NCBI GenBank assembly: GCA_963787895.1
Contig: CAWBEX010000001.1
Location: 1-64,000 of the forward strand
Length of the DNA stretch: 64,000 nt
Direction: 5' to 3'
Source: Anderseniella sp963787895
GTDB lineage: Bacteria; Pseudomonadota; Alphaproteobacteria; Rhizobiales; Aestuariivirgaceae
Under the pieces are notes generated by a model, which worked only from the letters and a program-made list of their open reading frames with translations, had not been told where the DNA came from and ran no database searches. Position numbers and translations under genes: made by a program. Of this stretch, positions 33,881-43,070 are shown piece by piece; positions within the stretch are counted from its first letter, which is position 1; each line of letters begins with the position of its first letter.

Positions 33881-34477
33881 TCAGGGTTGCCGCAGGATAA
33901 GAACCATTGTGGCGTGAGCAGACGATTTCGCATTGTTGACGATCTTGTGCGGTCGATCAGCGTGATATCTCAACGTCTCGCCGGCTTTCACCGCCCGCAG
34001 CGTGTCATCCACGCTGACCTCCAATTCCCCGTCGAGAACATACAGATGCTCAATAGTACCGGGTGGATGCGGATCCGACTCGAGCATACCGCCTGACTGG
34101 GCACGAAAATCGTACCATTGGATGTGATCTACCAGGTTCAATGGCCCTGCGATCGCCAGCCGGCACAAACCATCTTCACTTTCAAGCAGAGGAACGGCGG
34201 GCCTGGCCTGATGTTCGATAAAGGCATCAGGCTTGTCGGATTTCAACACCTGCTCGATAGTCGTGTCCAGCGCCTGGGACAACCGGTAAACAGTTGAGAT
34301 GGTGGGATTTGTTTCGTTGCGCTCGATCTGGGAAATGATCGACTTGGCAACCCCTGATTGCTCGGACAAGTCACCCAGCGACATATTGTAGGCCTTGCGC
34401 AGACGCTGGATGGTCTTACCCAGCTCCGGCGTTACGTTTGGCCCCTGCCCGCTTTTTTTAGGTTTGGTCGGCGCCAT
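33881..34477 (-). CDS. XRE-family regulator with C-terminal cupin domain
   Basis: 198 residues. The N-terminal helix-turn-helix (~20-75) reads TIQRLRKAYNMSLGDLSEQSGVAKSIISQIERNETNPTI, and a cupin_2 barrel (~110-190; HPPGTIEHLYVLDGELEVSVDD, ETLRYHADRPHKI) follows. This is the PuuR/SutR-like layout, in which the cupin is thought to sense a small ligand. The target is unknown; the divergent ferredoxin gene across 232 bases is the obvious candidate. ATG 34477 fits the domain start; the longer frame crosses the promoter region. Confidence 0.88.
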   Translation of the reverse strand: MAPTKPKKSGQGPNVTPELGKTIQRLRKAYNMSLGDLSEQSGVAKSIISQIERNETNPTISTVYRLSQALDTTIEQVLKSDKPDAFIEHQARPAVPLLESEDGLCRLAIAGPLNLVDHIQWYDFRAQSGGMLESDPHPPGTIEHLYVLDGELEVSVDDTLRAVKAGETLRYHADRPHKIVNNAKSSAHATMVLILRQP

Positions 34478-34709
34478 GGCTCCCCCGGCAAAAGTCTTGT
34501 TCGTTTGATAAAACACATACACCACTTTTGTACGGCAAGACAAACAAGATCGACGTTGGCATCTGGCTGCTTGATCTCGATCAATGCGTCAATTGTTGCA
34601 TTGCACAATGGCTTTCAGTATTGTTAGAGTACAAACAAGTTTATTGATCAAACAGCAGTGGCTACATCCCTTTGAAGCACTGTTGACTGGATATGAGGCT
34701 GGAGTGGAA

Positions 34710-35045
34710 ATGGGCGTCATCAATGTCATAGACACCAACGGAAAGACACATACGCTGGAGGCCGTCGAAGGTTGGCGGGTGATGGAAATCATTCGCGAGC
34801 ACGGCTTGCCTATGGAAGGCGTATGCGGGGGAGCATGTGCCTGCGCGACCTGCCATGTCATTGTTGACGAGGCGTGGACTGGCAAATTGTTCGATGCGCG
34901 CCAGGATGAAGAAGACATGCTCGATACGGTGCCAAACGTAATGCCCGGCTCACGCCTGTCTTGCCAGTTGATCTACGACGAAGAGATGGATGGCCTGACC
35001 GTTGCCCTTGACCCTGCCATTGCGGACGCTGTGAAAGCCGCCTGA
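34710..35045 (+). CDS. 2Fe-2S ferredoxin (adrenodoxin-type)
   Basis: 111 residues. Ligands C39-x5-C45-x2-C48 and C85 match the adrenodoxin/FdVI type; an additional Cys43 lies inside the loop. ATG 34710 with GGAGTGGAA upstream gives the compact family length; an upstream frame opening at 34584 covers only intergenic DNA. Such ferredoxins pass electrons to P450s or Fe-S assembly; no partner gene is adjacent. It is divergent from the XRE-cupin regulator. Confidence 0.9.
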   Translation: MGVINVIDTNGKTHTLEAVEGWRVMEIIREHGLPMEGVCGGACACATCHVIVDEAWTGKLFDARQDEEDMLDTVPNVMPGSRLSCQLIYDEEMDGLTVALDPAIADAVKAA

Positions 35046-35179
35046 AAAGCCAATGCCGGGCTGGCTATGGTGTTGAATGGCATCAAGCAACACCCGGCGG
35101 GTTGGCATTGCTGCCATTGGCCGGGTGATTTTGAGGTGCGTTCAATTGTGTTCCATTGGCTGCCAGCAGCCCCGGAGCC

Positions 35180-36544
35180 TCAAGCGGCGTGGGACTTTTG
35201 CTGACCACCGGGCTTTGCGCGGTTGGGCCGGCGGCGGCGCTTGTTGGCGCTAGCTGGCTTCTTCTGTTCACCGTCGCGACCTGCTTTGGCCGAACCATCA
35301 GCCTGCTTGCGGCGGCCCTGACCGGGACGCTTGTTGCCGCCCCTGTTGTTGTTTGGCCTGGCACGAGGATCGCGGTGACGGGGTTCTACAGGCACATCCT
35401 TGAGTGACATTTCCGGCAGGCCTTCAGGCACCGGCACTTCATCAATCTTCATTTTGAGAAGACGCTCAATATCCTTCAGCAACGCGCGTTCATCGTGCGC
35501 ACACAGCGCTACGGCAAACCCGGAAGCTCCAGCACGCGCGGTGCGACCAATGCGGTGAACATACACCTCTGGCACGTGCGGCAGTTCATAGTTGATGACC
35601 ATCTCCACGTCAGGTACATCGATGCCTCGCGCAGCAATATCGGTAGCCACCAGAATAGGGCAATCGCCCTTGCGAAAGGCGTCCAACGCCTTTTCCCGGT
35701 TATTCTGAGACTTGTTGCCGTGGATCGCGGCAGCTGTGAATCCATCCTGGGTCAAGCGTTTGACCACGCGATCGGCGCCACGCTTGGTGCGGGTGAACAC
35801 GATAACGCGCTTGCCCATGTTTTCACGTGCCAGATGCGCCACCGCGGCAATCTTGGCACCGGCGGTGATGTGCATGACCGATTGCGCGATCTTGTCCGCA
35901 GGCTTCGACAACGAAGCAACTGCGATCTCAACCGGATCCTTCAGGTGTTGATCGGTGAGCTTGCGGATTTCCTTTGGCATGGTCGCCGAAAACAGCAGCG
36001 TCTGACGCTGCTTCGGCACCATGGAGGCAATCCGGCGAATGGCCGGCATGAAGCCGATGTCCAGCATCTGGTCTGCCTCGTCCAGGATCAGCACTTCAAC
36101 CTTGCCAAGGCTCAGTGCCTTCTGGTCGATCAGGTCAAGAAGCCTGCCCGGTGTTGCCACCAGGATGTCAACACCACGTGCCATCGTCGAAATCTGCGGG
36201 CGTATGGAAACACCGCCTACGACTGAGGTCGCAGACAGTTTCATTTTCTGGCCATAGTCGCGTACCGACTTCATGATCTGGGTGACCAGTTCGCGTGTCG
36301 GGGCAAGTATGAGTGCGCGGCAGGTTTTTGGCTCTGGGCGGCCCTTGCTGGCGGACAGGGTCTGTAGCAACGGCAGCGAAAACGCGCCAGTCTTGCCAGT
36401 TCCTGTTTGGGCGAGACCAATCACGTCCCTGCCCTGTAAAACGATTGGAATTGCCTTCATCTGAATTGGTGTAGGCGTGTCATGGCCCAATGCGTTCAAC
36501 GCATTGAGCAACGGCCCGTCGAGGCCGAGGTCTGAAAATTTCAA
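35180..36544 (-). CDS. rhlE: DEAD-box ATP-dependent RNA helicase (RhlE-like)
   Basis: 454 residues with all helicase motifs: Q motif (TPTPIQMKAIP), I AQTGTGKT, Ia PTRELVTQI, II DEAD in VLILDEADQM, III SAT, V ATDIAARGID and VI HRIGRTARAG. The C-terminal ~75 residues are basic, rich in Arg/Lys/Asn/Gly, an RNA-binding tail. It unwinds short RNA duplexes in ribosome assembly or mRNA decay. The initiation codon appears to be TTG (36544), giving MKFSDLGL, the family start; no ATG precedes it in frame. Confidence 0.93.
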   Translation of the reverse strand: MKFSDLGLDGPLLNALNALGHDTPTPIQMKAIPIVLQGRDVIGLAQTGTGKTGAFSLPLLQTLSASKGRPEPKTCRALILAPTRELVTQIMKSVRDYGQKMKLSATSVVGGVSIRPQISTMARGVDILVATPGRLLDLIDQKALSLGKVEVLILDEADQMLDIGFMPAIRRIASMVPKQRQTLLFSATMPKEIRKLTDQHLKDPVEIAVASLSKPADKIAQSVMHITAGAKIAAVAHLARENMGKRVIVFTRTKRGADRVVKRLTQDGFTAAAIHGNKSQNNREKALDAFRKGDCPILVATDIAARGIDVPDVEMVINYELPHVPEVYVHRIGRTARAGASGFAVALCAHDERALLKDIERLLKMKIDEVPVPEGLPEMSLKDVPVEPRHRDPRARPNNNRGGNKRPGQGRRKQADGSAKAGRDGEQKKPASANKRRRRPNRAKPGGQQKSHAA

Positions 36545-36731
36545 GTTATTGTCTTTCTTTTTTGTTCGGCGCGAGTTCTGTATCCGAACGCGCTCAGGAT
36601 TTGATGGGCATGGAGTAGTCTGCGTTCATCAGTGAATCGCTGCCCATGTCCTTGTGTGTCGCACAAGCACAGATGTGGGTATGCAAGTCAAGCTCTGCAA
36701 CCGCATGTGGCGGTCTTGCCGCAGGTGATGG

Positions 36732-37361
36732 TTACCGCCGATCAAATGCCAACCGGGCGGCCAGCCCCAGAAACACGGCTGAGGAAGCATAGCTCAACAT
36801 TGGTGCAACCCAGCGATTGCGCACAAACATGCCGCGTGCGGCTCCGGCGCCGACACCGACTGCGCCGTTCACAATGGTGCCACCGATATTGAGGATCAGC
36901 CCCAGCTGCAGGAACTGCAAAACTGTTGATCCACGAACGGGATCCACAAACTGCGGAATGAAGGCCAGTGTGAACACTATAACTTTCGGGTTGAGAAGGT
37001 TGACAAGGGTTCCGCCACGCCAGGCGTCAAACACCGAGTCGTGCCCGGCAGCTTGAGGCAGGCCAACCCGCAACGGTTGGCGCAATGTCTGAATGGCAAG
37101 CCAGACCAGATAGATCACACCTGCCCAACGCAGAACTTCAAACGCCACAGGATGGGCCGCTATCAATGCTGCAAGACCGAACGCTGCCATCAATGTATGG
37201 ATGGCACTGCCGGTGGAAATGCCAAGACTTGCGGCCAAACCGGCTTTGGGGCCGGATTTCAACCCTTGTCCAAGGCAGAACATCATGTCCGCACCGGGTG
37301 TCAGATTGAGCGCCAGCGCCGCAGTTGCAAACAAGAGCAGGTCAACCGGATCAATGATCAT
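36732..37361 (-). CDS. LysE/RhtB-family amino-acid exporter
   Basis: 209 residues and about six hydrophobic helices. The LysE signature LNLTPGADMMFCLGQGLKSGPKAGLAASLGISTGS is near the N-terminus, with TLVNLLNPKVIVFTLAFIPQFV in the middle. The family exports basic or hydroxylated amino acids or homoserine lactones; substrate unassigned. The ATG at 37361 overlaps the stop of the GNAT gene (ATGA), so the two are translationally coupled. Confidence 0.9.
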   Translation of the reverse strand: MIIDPVDLLLFATAALALNLTPGADMMFCLGQGLKSGPKAGLAASLGISTGSAIHTLMAAFGLAALIAAHPVAFEVLRWAGVIYLVWLAIQTLRQPLRVGLPQAAGHDSVFDAWRGGTLVNLLNPKVIVFTLAFIPQFVDPVRGSTVLQFLQLGLILNIGGTIVNGAVGVGAGAARGMFVRNRWVAPMLSYASSAVFLGLAARLAFDRR

Positions 37362-37822
37362 TCTGCAGAAAGCTCCAGGGTCATGCACACATTGTGCGGA
37401 GTGATCTCATAGTTGGCAAAAGCCTCGCAATAGACAAAACCAAAGCGCTTGTAGAGCCGGTGGGCAGGATGAAAATCCGAATGGGTGCCGGTTTCCAGAC
37501 TGACCCGGCGATAACCACGCTCTCGCGCGACTGCCAGAATGTGCTTTAGCATAAACTCACCAACACCCTTGCCGCGATGGCGCGGTTCGGTGCGCATGGA
37601 TTTTATCTCTGCGAAGTCCGGCGAAAGCTCCTTCAGCGCCCCGCAGCCCAAGAGTTCGTCCTTGTCCCAAATCGTCCAGAAGGTTACTTCGGAAACGCGT
37701 AGTGCGTTCAGGTCGAGCGCGTGAACCGTGTCCGGCGGAGACAGCGTTCGCATGTGTGCAAGGTGGCCTTCGAGTAGTGCGGCGATTTCAGCTCCGCGCA
37801 AGTCGTCAACGCGAATTTGCAT
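37358..37822 (-). CDS. GNAT-family N-acetyltransferase
   Basis: 154 residues. Acetyl-CoA motif A is IKSMRTEPRHRGKGVGEFML, followed by RRVSLETGTHSDFHPAHRLYKRFGF. It resembles the PanZ/YsnE-type small acetyltransferases. It sits 6 bases after metZ and overlaps the LysE-family exporter gene, which could mean acetylation and export of the same amino-acid derivative, an inference from spacing only. Confidence 0.87.
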   Translation of the reverse strand: MQIRVDDLRGAEIAALLEGHLAHMRTLSPPDTVHALDLNALRVSEVTFWTIWDKDELLGCGALKELSPDFAEIKSMRTEPRHRGKGVGEFMLKHILAVARERGYRRVSLETGTHSDFHPAHRLYKRFGFVYCEAFANYEITPHNVCMTLELSAE

Positions 37823-37828
37823 CCGTGC

Positions 37829-39031
37829 TCAAGCTCCAAGGGCCTGATACAGGTCGCCCATCAAGTCATCCACGTCTTCCAAACCGACGGACAACCGCAC
37901 CATGCCATCCGTGATGCCCATGGCTGCACGGCCTTCTGCGCCGATATTGCGGTGAGTAGTGGTTGCAGGGTGGGTAATCAATGATTTCGCATCGCCAAGA
38001 TTGTTGGAAATGTCGACAATCTGCAGCTTGCGCAGCATGTCGAAGGCAGCCTGCTTGCCACCCTTCAATTCGAACGTCACCATTGTGCCGCCCGACGTCA
38101 TTTGCTTGCGGCAAAGCGCTGCCTGCGGATGGCTGTCCAGCCACGGATACGTAACACGTTCCACCCCTGAAACGGCCTCAAGTGCTGTTGCGATCTTCAG
38201 GGCACTGTCGCACTGGGCCATGACACGCAGCTTCAAAGTCTCCATACCCTTGAGCAACACCCATGCATTGAACGGCGACAGACTGGGCCCTGTGTGGCGC
38301 AGAAACGGTTTGAGTTTTTCTTCCTTGAATTCCCTGGTGGAAACAACTGCTCCACCCAGCACACGGCCCTGCCCGTCCATGTGCTTGGTGCCAGAATATA
38401 CAACAACATCAGCACCTAACGGCAGCGTCTTCTGAAGAATTGGCGTGGCGAATATGTTGTCCACAACAACGCAGATGCGGCTTTTGCGGGCAATTTCGGC
38501 TACAGCGGCAATGTCAAACACCTGCAATCCGGGATTGGACGGCGTCTCAAGGAAAAAGGCTTTCGTTTCAGGTCGGATAGCGGCTTTCCAGGCATCAAGA
38601 TCATTGCCATCCACCAAGGTTGATCGGACCCCGAACTTGGGAAGGATCGATGTCAGTATCTGATAACAGGAGCCAAACAGCGCTTTCGATGCAACGATGT
38701 GGTCTCCTGCTTCCACCTGACAGGCCAACGCACCCCACACCGCCGCCATACCAGATGCAGTGGCGTAGCAGGCCTCGGCCCCTTCCAGCAGGCGCAAGCG
38801 TTCTTCAAACATGGTGACGGTAGGGTTGCCATAACGGGCGTAGACATAGCCCTCCGCCTGCCCGGAAAACCGGTCTTCAGCGGTTTCTGCATCGTCATAA
38901 ACAAAACCGGAATTAAGGTAGAGCGCTTCCGCCGTCTCGCCATGGTGCGACCGCTCCAGCCCGCCGCGTACCAGTCGTGTGGCTTCGCCCCACTTCTCCG
39001 GATTTACAGGCTTTTTAACGGACTTCTTCAT
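37829..39031 (-). CDS. metZ: O-succinylhomoserine sulfhydrylase
   Basis: 400 residues, Cys/Met metabolism PLP enzyme family. YARYGNPTVTMFEERL, ATASGMAAVWGAL and the PLP-lysine segment VYSGTKHMDGQGRVLGG are diagnostic; the GQGRVLGG ending of that segment marks the MetZ branch. It makes homocysteine directly from O-succinylhomoserine and sulfide. ATG 39031 begins MKKSVKKPV, 4 bases after the rhodanese gene; the longer frame runs into that gene. The co-encoded rhodanese suggests shared sulfur handling. Confidence 0.93.
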   Translation of the reverse strand: MKKSVKKPVNPEKWGEATRLVRGGLERSHHGETAEALYLNSGFVYDDAETAEDRFSGQAEGYVYARYGNPTVTMFEERLRLLEGAEACYATASGMAAVWGALACQVEAGDHIVASKALFGSCYQILTSILPKFGVRSTLVDGNDLDAWKAAIRPETKAFFLETPSNPGLQVFDIAAVAEIARKSRICVVVDNIFATPILQKTLPLGADVVVYSGTKHMDGQGRVLGGAVVSTREFKEEKLKPFLRHTGPSLSPFNAWVLLKGMETLKLRVMAQCDSALKIATALEAVSGVERVTYPWLDSHPQAALCRKQMTSGGTMVTFELKGGKQAAFDMLRKLQIVDISNNLGDAKSLITHPATTTHRNIGAEGRAAMGITDGMVRLSVGLEDVDDLMGDLYQALGA

Positions 39032-39035
39032 CGTA

Positions 39036-39437
39036 TCAGCTTTGCACCCACGGAAGGCCACGTGCCTTCCAACCGCTTTGGACGCCGCGATGGCGAGACT
39101 GGTCTAGATCGCCTTCAAAGCCTTCGGAAATGTTGTAGCAGTTTTGAAAACCGGCTTGCGTCAAAGCGCTTGCTGCAGCCGCTGACCGGCCGCCGGAACG
39201 GCAGAGCAGGAAGACTTCGGCATCCTTGGGCACACCGGTTTCCAAAACCGCCTGCACAAAATGCTCGTTGACCTGCATGGAAGGAAACTCCTGCCAGGAA
39301 ATGGTGGCCATGCGCTCCATGGCGGGCACTCCGACAAACGCCCATTCCGGACGAGTACGCACGTCGACCAGAATTGCCTGTGGATTTGCATTTAGGCGCT
39401 CGTAGGCTTCAGCCGGGTTCACGTCACCTTTGTACAT
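39036..39437 (-). CDS. Rhodanese-like sulfurtransferase
   Basis: 133 residues, single rhodanese domain: NPQAILVDVRTRPEWAFVGVP, the active-site loop LLCRSGGRSAAAA with catalytic Cys, and AGFQNCYNISEGFEGD. It starts the operon with metZ and could deliver or scavenge sulfane sulfur. The C-terminus WKARGLPWVQS matches the conserved small rhodaneses next to metZ in Hyphomicrobiales. Confidence 0.9.
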   Translation of the reverse strand: MYKGDVNPAEAYERLNANPQAILVDVRTRPEWAFVGVPAMERMATISWQEFPSMQVNEHFVQAVLETGVPKDAEVFLLCRSGGRSAAAASALTQAGFQNCYNISEGFEGDLDQSRHRGVQSGWKARGLPWVQS

Positions 39438-39663
39438 TGCGGGTTACCTGTTCTGTTGCACATGTTCCAACCTGTGAAAGGCTATATACCGCACGACAGT
39501 GTTTTGTAAAACGAACAATAGGTGGTATCCTAAGAACACCGGCAAATCAGTCCGGCTTGACCACATTGACTTGATGTAAGCCGAAATAATTGCCGTGGAT
39601 TTGACTTACTGGTTCTGGCAAAATTTAGCATTCCGATCTTAAACAGACGAAGGGGGTATGGTC

Positions 39664-40299
39664 ATGTTGAACAGACGTCAGATACTCGGATCAGTTGCCG
39701 CGGCTGCGGCAGTCACACTGTATGCGCCGGCCGTTTTCGCACGCGGACCGGCAACCAAGCCGTTTTATGCCACCCCCGATGACAAGCACCCTATCTTCCC
39801 TGTAGGGCCGGAAATCGTGCCTCTGGAATACCGCAAGAGTATTGTGCCCTATGCGAACAACCTTGATCCAGGTGCCATCGTTGTCGATAGCCGGAACAAG
39901 TTTCTCTATGTGAAACTGGATGCAGGCCGGGCCCTGCGATATGGCGTTTCCGTAGGCAAGGAAGGCTTTGGCTGGTCTGGTCACGCAAAGATAATGCGCA
40001 AGGTGATGTGGCCAAAATGGACGCCGCCGCGCGAAATGATCGAGCGGGACGCCAAGCTGGCACAGTATGCCAATGGTATGCCCGGCGGCCCGAACAATCC
40101 GCTCGGCGCACGCGCGATGTATCTGTACAAGGACGGAAAGGACACGCTCTACCGCATTCATGGCACCAACAAACCTGGTTCAATTGGCACAGCGGCCTCT
40201 TCAGGGTGCATCCGGATGTTGAATGAAGATGTTGTCGAAGTTTTCCAGTCAGCGGTTGTCGGCACTGACGTATACGTATTGTCCAACCGCAAGAGATGA
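39664..40299 (+). CDS. L,D-transpeptidase (YkuD/ErfK family), exported
   Basis: 211 residues. The N-terminus MLNRRQILGSVAAAAAV is a twin-arginine-like signal with cleavage near VFA-RG. The YkuD domain (~70-210) ends in the catalytic motif HGTNKPGSIG...SSGCIRM with Cys nucleophile and His. Such enzymes make 3-3 crosslinks or attach outer-membrane proteins to peptidoglycan, which is characteristic of Hyphomicrobiales. The ATG at 39664 is 7 bases after AAGGGGG; an ATG at 39658 is too close to it. Confidence 0.92.
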   Translation: MLNRRQILGSVAAAAAVTLYAPAVFARGPATKPFYATPDDKHPIFPVGPEIVPLEYRKSIVPYANNLDPGAIVVDSRNKFLYVKLDAGRALRYGVSVGKEGFGWSGHAKIMRKVMWPKWTPPREMIERDAKLAQYANGMPGGPNNPLGARAMYLYKDGKDTLYRIHGTNKPGSIGTAASSGCIRMLNEDVVEVFQSAVVGTDVYVLSNRKR

Positions 40300-40306
40300 C
40301 CGCAAG

Positions 40307-40327
40307 AGGGTGAATTCTGCTCACCCT
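40307..40327 (+). terminator. Hairpin after the L,D-transpeptidase gene
   Basis: AGGGTGA / TCACCCT, seven pairs with a 7-base loop, eight bases after the stop. The T tract is weak (TTAGTTCTTC), so termination may be partial. Confidence 0.45.
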
Positions 40328-40413
40328 TAGTTCTTCATTCTGGCACTATTGCACTGGCAAAACCCTTGCTAGCTTGCTGTTTGATATAGCAGCTTTTTCA
40401 ACGGGGCATTTCC

Positions 40414-42873
40414 ATGGCCAAACACCTTCCCTCCCAAGCAGACGTGGTCATCATTGGTGGCGGTATCATTGGCTGTTCACTGGCCTATCACCTCACGAAG
40501 ACGGGCGTGAGCAACGTTGTCGTGCTGGAGCGCAAGCAACTGACATCAGGCACTACCTGGCACGCCGCCGGGCTGGTTGGGCAACTGCGCGCCAACCGCA
40601 ACATGACTGAGCTGGCAAAATACACCTCTGAACTAATGAAAGGGCTGGAAGCAGAAACCGGACAAGCTACCGGCTTCAAACAGAACGGCTCGGTGTCGGT
40701 CGCACTCAATGAAGCGCGTTTCGAGGAATTTCGCCGTGGCGCATCCATGGCCAAGAACTTCGGCCTGCAGGTTGATGTCATAACCCCGGGTGAGATCGCG
40801 GAGCGCTTGCCTCACCTGAATACTGACGGAGTAGTTGGCGGAGTTTTCCTGCCCGGTGATGGGCAGGTGAACCCCATTGACGTGACTCAGGCCTATGCTG
40901 CCGGAGCCCGGTCCCGCGGGGCGAAGGTGTTCGAGAACACGAAAGTGACCCGACTGATCAAGCAAGGCGGGCGCGTTACCGGCGTTGAAACCGAAGACGG
41001 CACCATAATGGCCGACAAGACAGTAATCTGCGGTGGTATGTGGTCACGCGAACTTGGCCAGCAAGTTGGAGTGCAAATTCCGCTGCATGCGGCCGAGCAC
41101 TTCTACGTCGTCACCGAGCCGATCGCGGAGTTGCCGGCGAACATGCCGGTTACCCGCATTCCTGATGAGTGGGCCTACTACAAGGAAGATGCCGGAAAGC
41201 TGATGCTTGGTGCATTTGAACCTGTTGCCAAGCCGTGGGGCATGAACGGGCAGCTTACCGACGATCATGCATTCGAGACTTTGCCTGAGGATTATGAGCA
41301 CTTCGAGCCGGTACTGGAAAAGGCTGTCGGCAGGATGCCCTTGCTGGAAACGGCGGGCATTGCACTGTTCTTCAACGGTCCGGAGAGTTTTACGCCAGAC
41401 GACCGCTACTACCTTGGTGAAGCGCCGTTCGTGAAGGATCTGTTCGTAGCGTGCGGTTTCAATTCCATCGGCATCCAGTCCTCAGGCGGCGCTGGCAAAG
41501 TGCTGGCAGACTGGATCAAGAACGGCCATCCACCAATGGACGTGACTGACGTTGATATCCGGCGCGTGCATCCATTCCAGTCCAACAAGAAGTACCTGCA
41601 TGACCGCACCACTGAATCTCTCGGCCTGCTGTATGCGATGCATTGGCCCTACCACCAGGTGAAGACAGCGCGAGGTGTACGCAAGTCGCCGTTCCATGAG
41701 AGGCTCGCCGCGCGCAATGCCTGCTTCGGGGAAGTCAATGGCTGGGAGCGGCCAAACTTCTTTGCGCCGTCCGCTGAACTGGCAAAATATGAATACTCCT
41801 ACGGCAGGCAAAACTGGTTCTCCTACGCACAGACCGAGGCGGAAGCTGTGCGTGACAAGGTGGCGCTGTTCGACCAGTCAAGCTTTGCCAAATACATCGT
41901 GCAAGGCCGCGATGCGCTGCCCGTTCTCAATGAAGTCTCCGTGGCAGACTGCAATGTCGAACCCGGCAAGATGGTCTACACTCAGTGGTGCAATGAGCGC
42001 GGCGGCATCGAAGCCGATCTCACTGTCACCCGGCTGGGCGAAACTGAGTTCCTCGTCGTAACCGGTTCTGCTCCGCAAATCCGCGATTTTGCCTGGTTGA
42101 AACGCCACATCGGTGATCGCTTCTGCACCGTCACCGACGTGACGTCCGGAATGCCGATGCTGTCGCTCATGGGGCCGAATTCGCGCGCACTGATGGAAAA
42201 GCTAACCGGGGCAGATATGTCCAGCGAGGCGCATCCGTTTGCCACCTCGCGCGAGCTGGAAATCGGTTATGCACGCGTGCGGGCAAGCCGCATAACCTAT
42301 GTCGGTGAGCTTGGCTGGGAACTCTACATGCCAACTGAGTTTGCGCTACATGTGTATGACACCATCATCGCTGCAGGCGATGAGTTTGGACTCACCCATG
42401 CCGGCATGCACACCATGAACAACTGCCGGACGGAAAAGGCTTATCGCCACTTTGGTCACGACATTGCCGATGAAGACACGCCCATTGAGGCCGGACTGGG
42501 CTTTACAATTGCATGGGACAAGCAAGGCGGCTTCATTGGCCGCGATGCGCTGCTCAAGCAGAAGGAGCAGAAGGTTCGGCGCAAACGCATGGTCACACTT
42601 GCGTTGGAAGACAGCAGTGACACCGCGCCCCTGATGTACCACGAGGAACCGGTCTACCGCGACGGTGTGATTGTCGGGTCAACGACGTCCGGTGCCTGGG
42701 GCCACCGCCTCGGCAAGTCCATCGGTATGGGGTACATGACGTGTGAAGACGGCATCACAAAGGACTGGATCGACTCAGGAAAATGGGAAGTAGAAATTGC
42801 ATGGAAGAAATATCCGGCGCATGTACAACTCGCGCCCCTCTATGACCCCAGGAACGAAAAGATTCGTTGCTGA
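40414..42873 (+). CDS. FAD-dependent dimethylglycine/sarcosine dehydrogenase-like enzyme
   Basis: 819 residues, two halves. Residues ~10-390 form a DAO-type FAD domain (VVIIGGGIIGCSLAYHL at the start, SGTTWHAAGLVGQLR after it; the His next to the FAD is the usual covalent flavin site). Residues ~420-810 are FAO_M and GcvT-like aminomethyltransferase domains that bind tetrahydrofolate (LMGPNSRALM, YVGELGWELYMP, GLGFTIAWDK). The layout fits oxidative demethylation of N-methylated glycines or related amines with capture of the C1 unit as methylene-THF. The exact substrate is unknown. Monocistronic, with a strong terminator after it. Confidence 0.88.
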   Translation: MAKHLPSQADVVIIGGGIIGCSLAYHLTKTGVSNVVVLERKQLTSGTTWHAAGLVGQLRANRNMTELAKYTSELMKGLEAETGQATGFKQNGSVSVALNEARFEEFRRGASMAKNFGLQVDVITPGEIAERLPHLNTDGVVGGVFLPGDGQVNPIDVTQAYAAGARSRGAKVFENTKVTRLIKQGGRVTGVETEDGTIMADKTVICGGMWSRELGQQVGVQIPLHAAEHFYVVTEPIAELPANMPVTRIPDEWAYYKEDAGKLMLGAFEPVAKPWGMNGQLTDDHAFETLPEDYEHFEPVLEKAVGRMPLLETAGIALFFNGPESFTPDDRYYLGEAPFVKDLFVACGFNSIGIQSSGGAGKVLADWIKNGHPPMDVTDVDIRRVHPFQSNKKYLHDRTTESLGLLYAMHWPYHQVKTARGVRKSPFHERLAARNACFGEVNGWERPNFFAPSAELAKYEYSYGRQNWFSYAQTEAEAVRDKVALFDQSSFAKYIVQGRDALPVLNEVSVADCNVEPGKMVYTQWCNERGGIEADLTVTRLGETEFLVVTGSAPQIRDFAWLKRHIGDRFCTVTDVTSGMPMLSLMGPNSRALMEKLTGADMSSEAHPFATSRELEIGYARVRASRITYVGELGWELYMPTEFALHVYDTIIAAGDEFGLTHAGMHTMNNCRTEKAYRHFGHDIADEDTPIEAGLGFTIAWDKQGGFIGRDALLKQKEQKVRRKRMVTLALEDSSDTAPLMYHEEPVYRDGVIVGSTTSGAWGHRLGKSIGMGYMTCEDGITKDWIDSGKWEVEIAWKKYPAHVQLAPLYDPRNEKIRC

Positions 42874-42968
42874 TCACCCCATGTGGGAAGAAGAATTTGT
42901 CCGGATGACGAAGTTCGTGGAAACCACGGATTAATCGGGATGGGGGCTATCTGGCCTAGCCCCAAAGC

Positions 42969-43006
42969 AAAACCCCCGGCGCGCGACAAGGCAAGCCCGG
43001 GGGTTT
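42969..43006. terminator. Bidirectional hairpin terminator
   Basis: AAACCCCCGGC / GCCCGGGGGTTT with a ~14-base loop; T or A runs on both sides. Ends the dehydrogenase-like gene on plus and the BA14K gene on minus. Confidence 0.8.
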
Positions 43007-43070
43007 ATGTTTGCTGCAATCTTCGTGACTCAAAACACTCTGAGCACCTCAGACAACCGTTTTCCGCGAA

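Noticed and set aside
39438..39663. Possible SAM-II riboswitch in the leader of the rhodanese-metZ operon
   Set aside because: A CCGG-x-CTGATTTG-x-CCGG element resembles part of the SAM-II core, but the second conserved block (GCTAAA after the pairing region) is not in the right order, so the pattern is not supported.
42874..42960. A 17-codon frame after the dehydrogenase-like gene
   Set aside because: Too short to support, no ribosome-binding site, and followed by the terminator hairpin.
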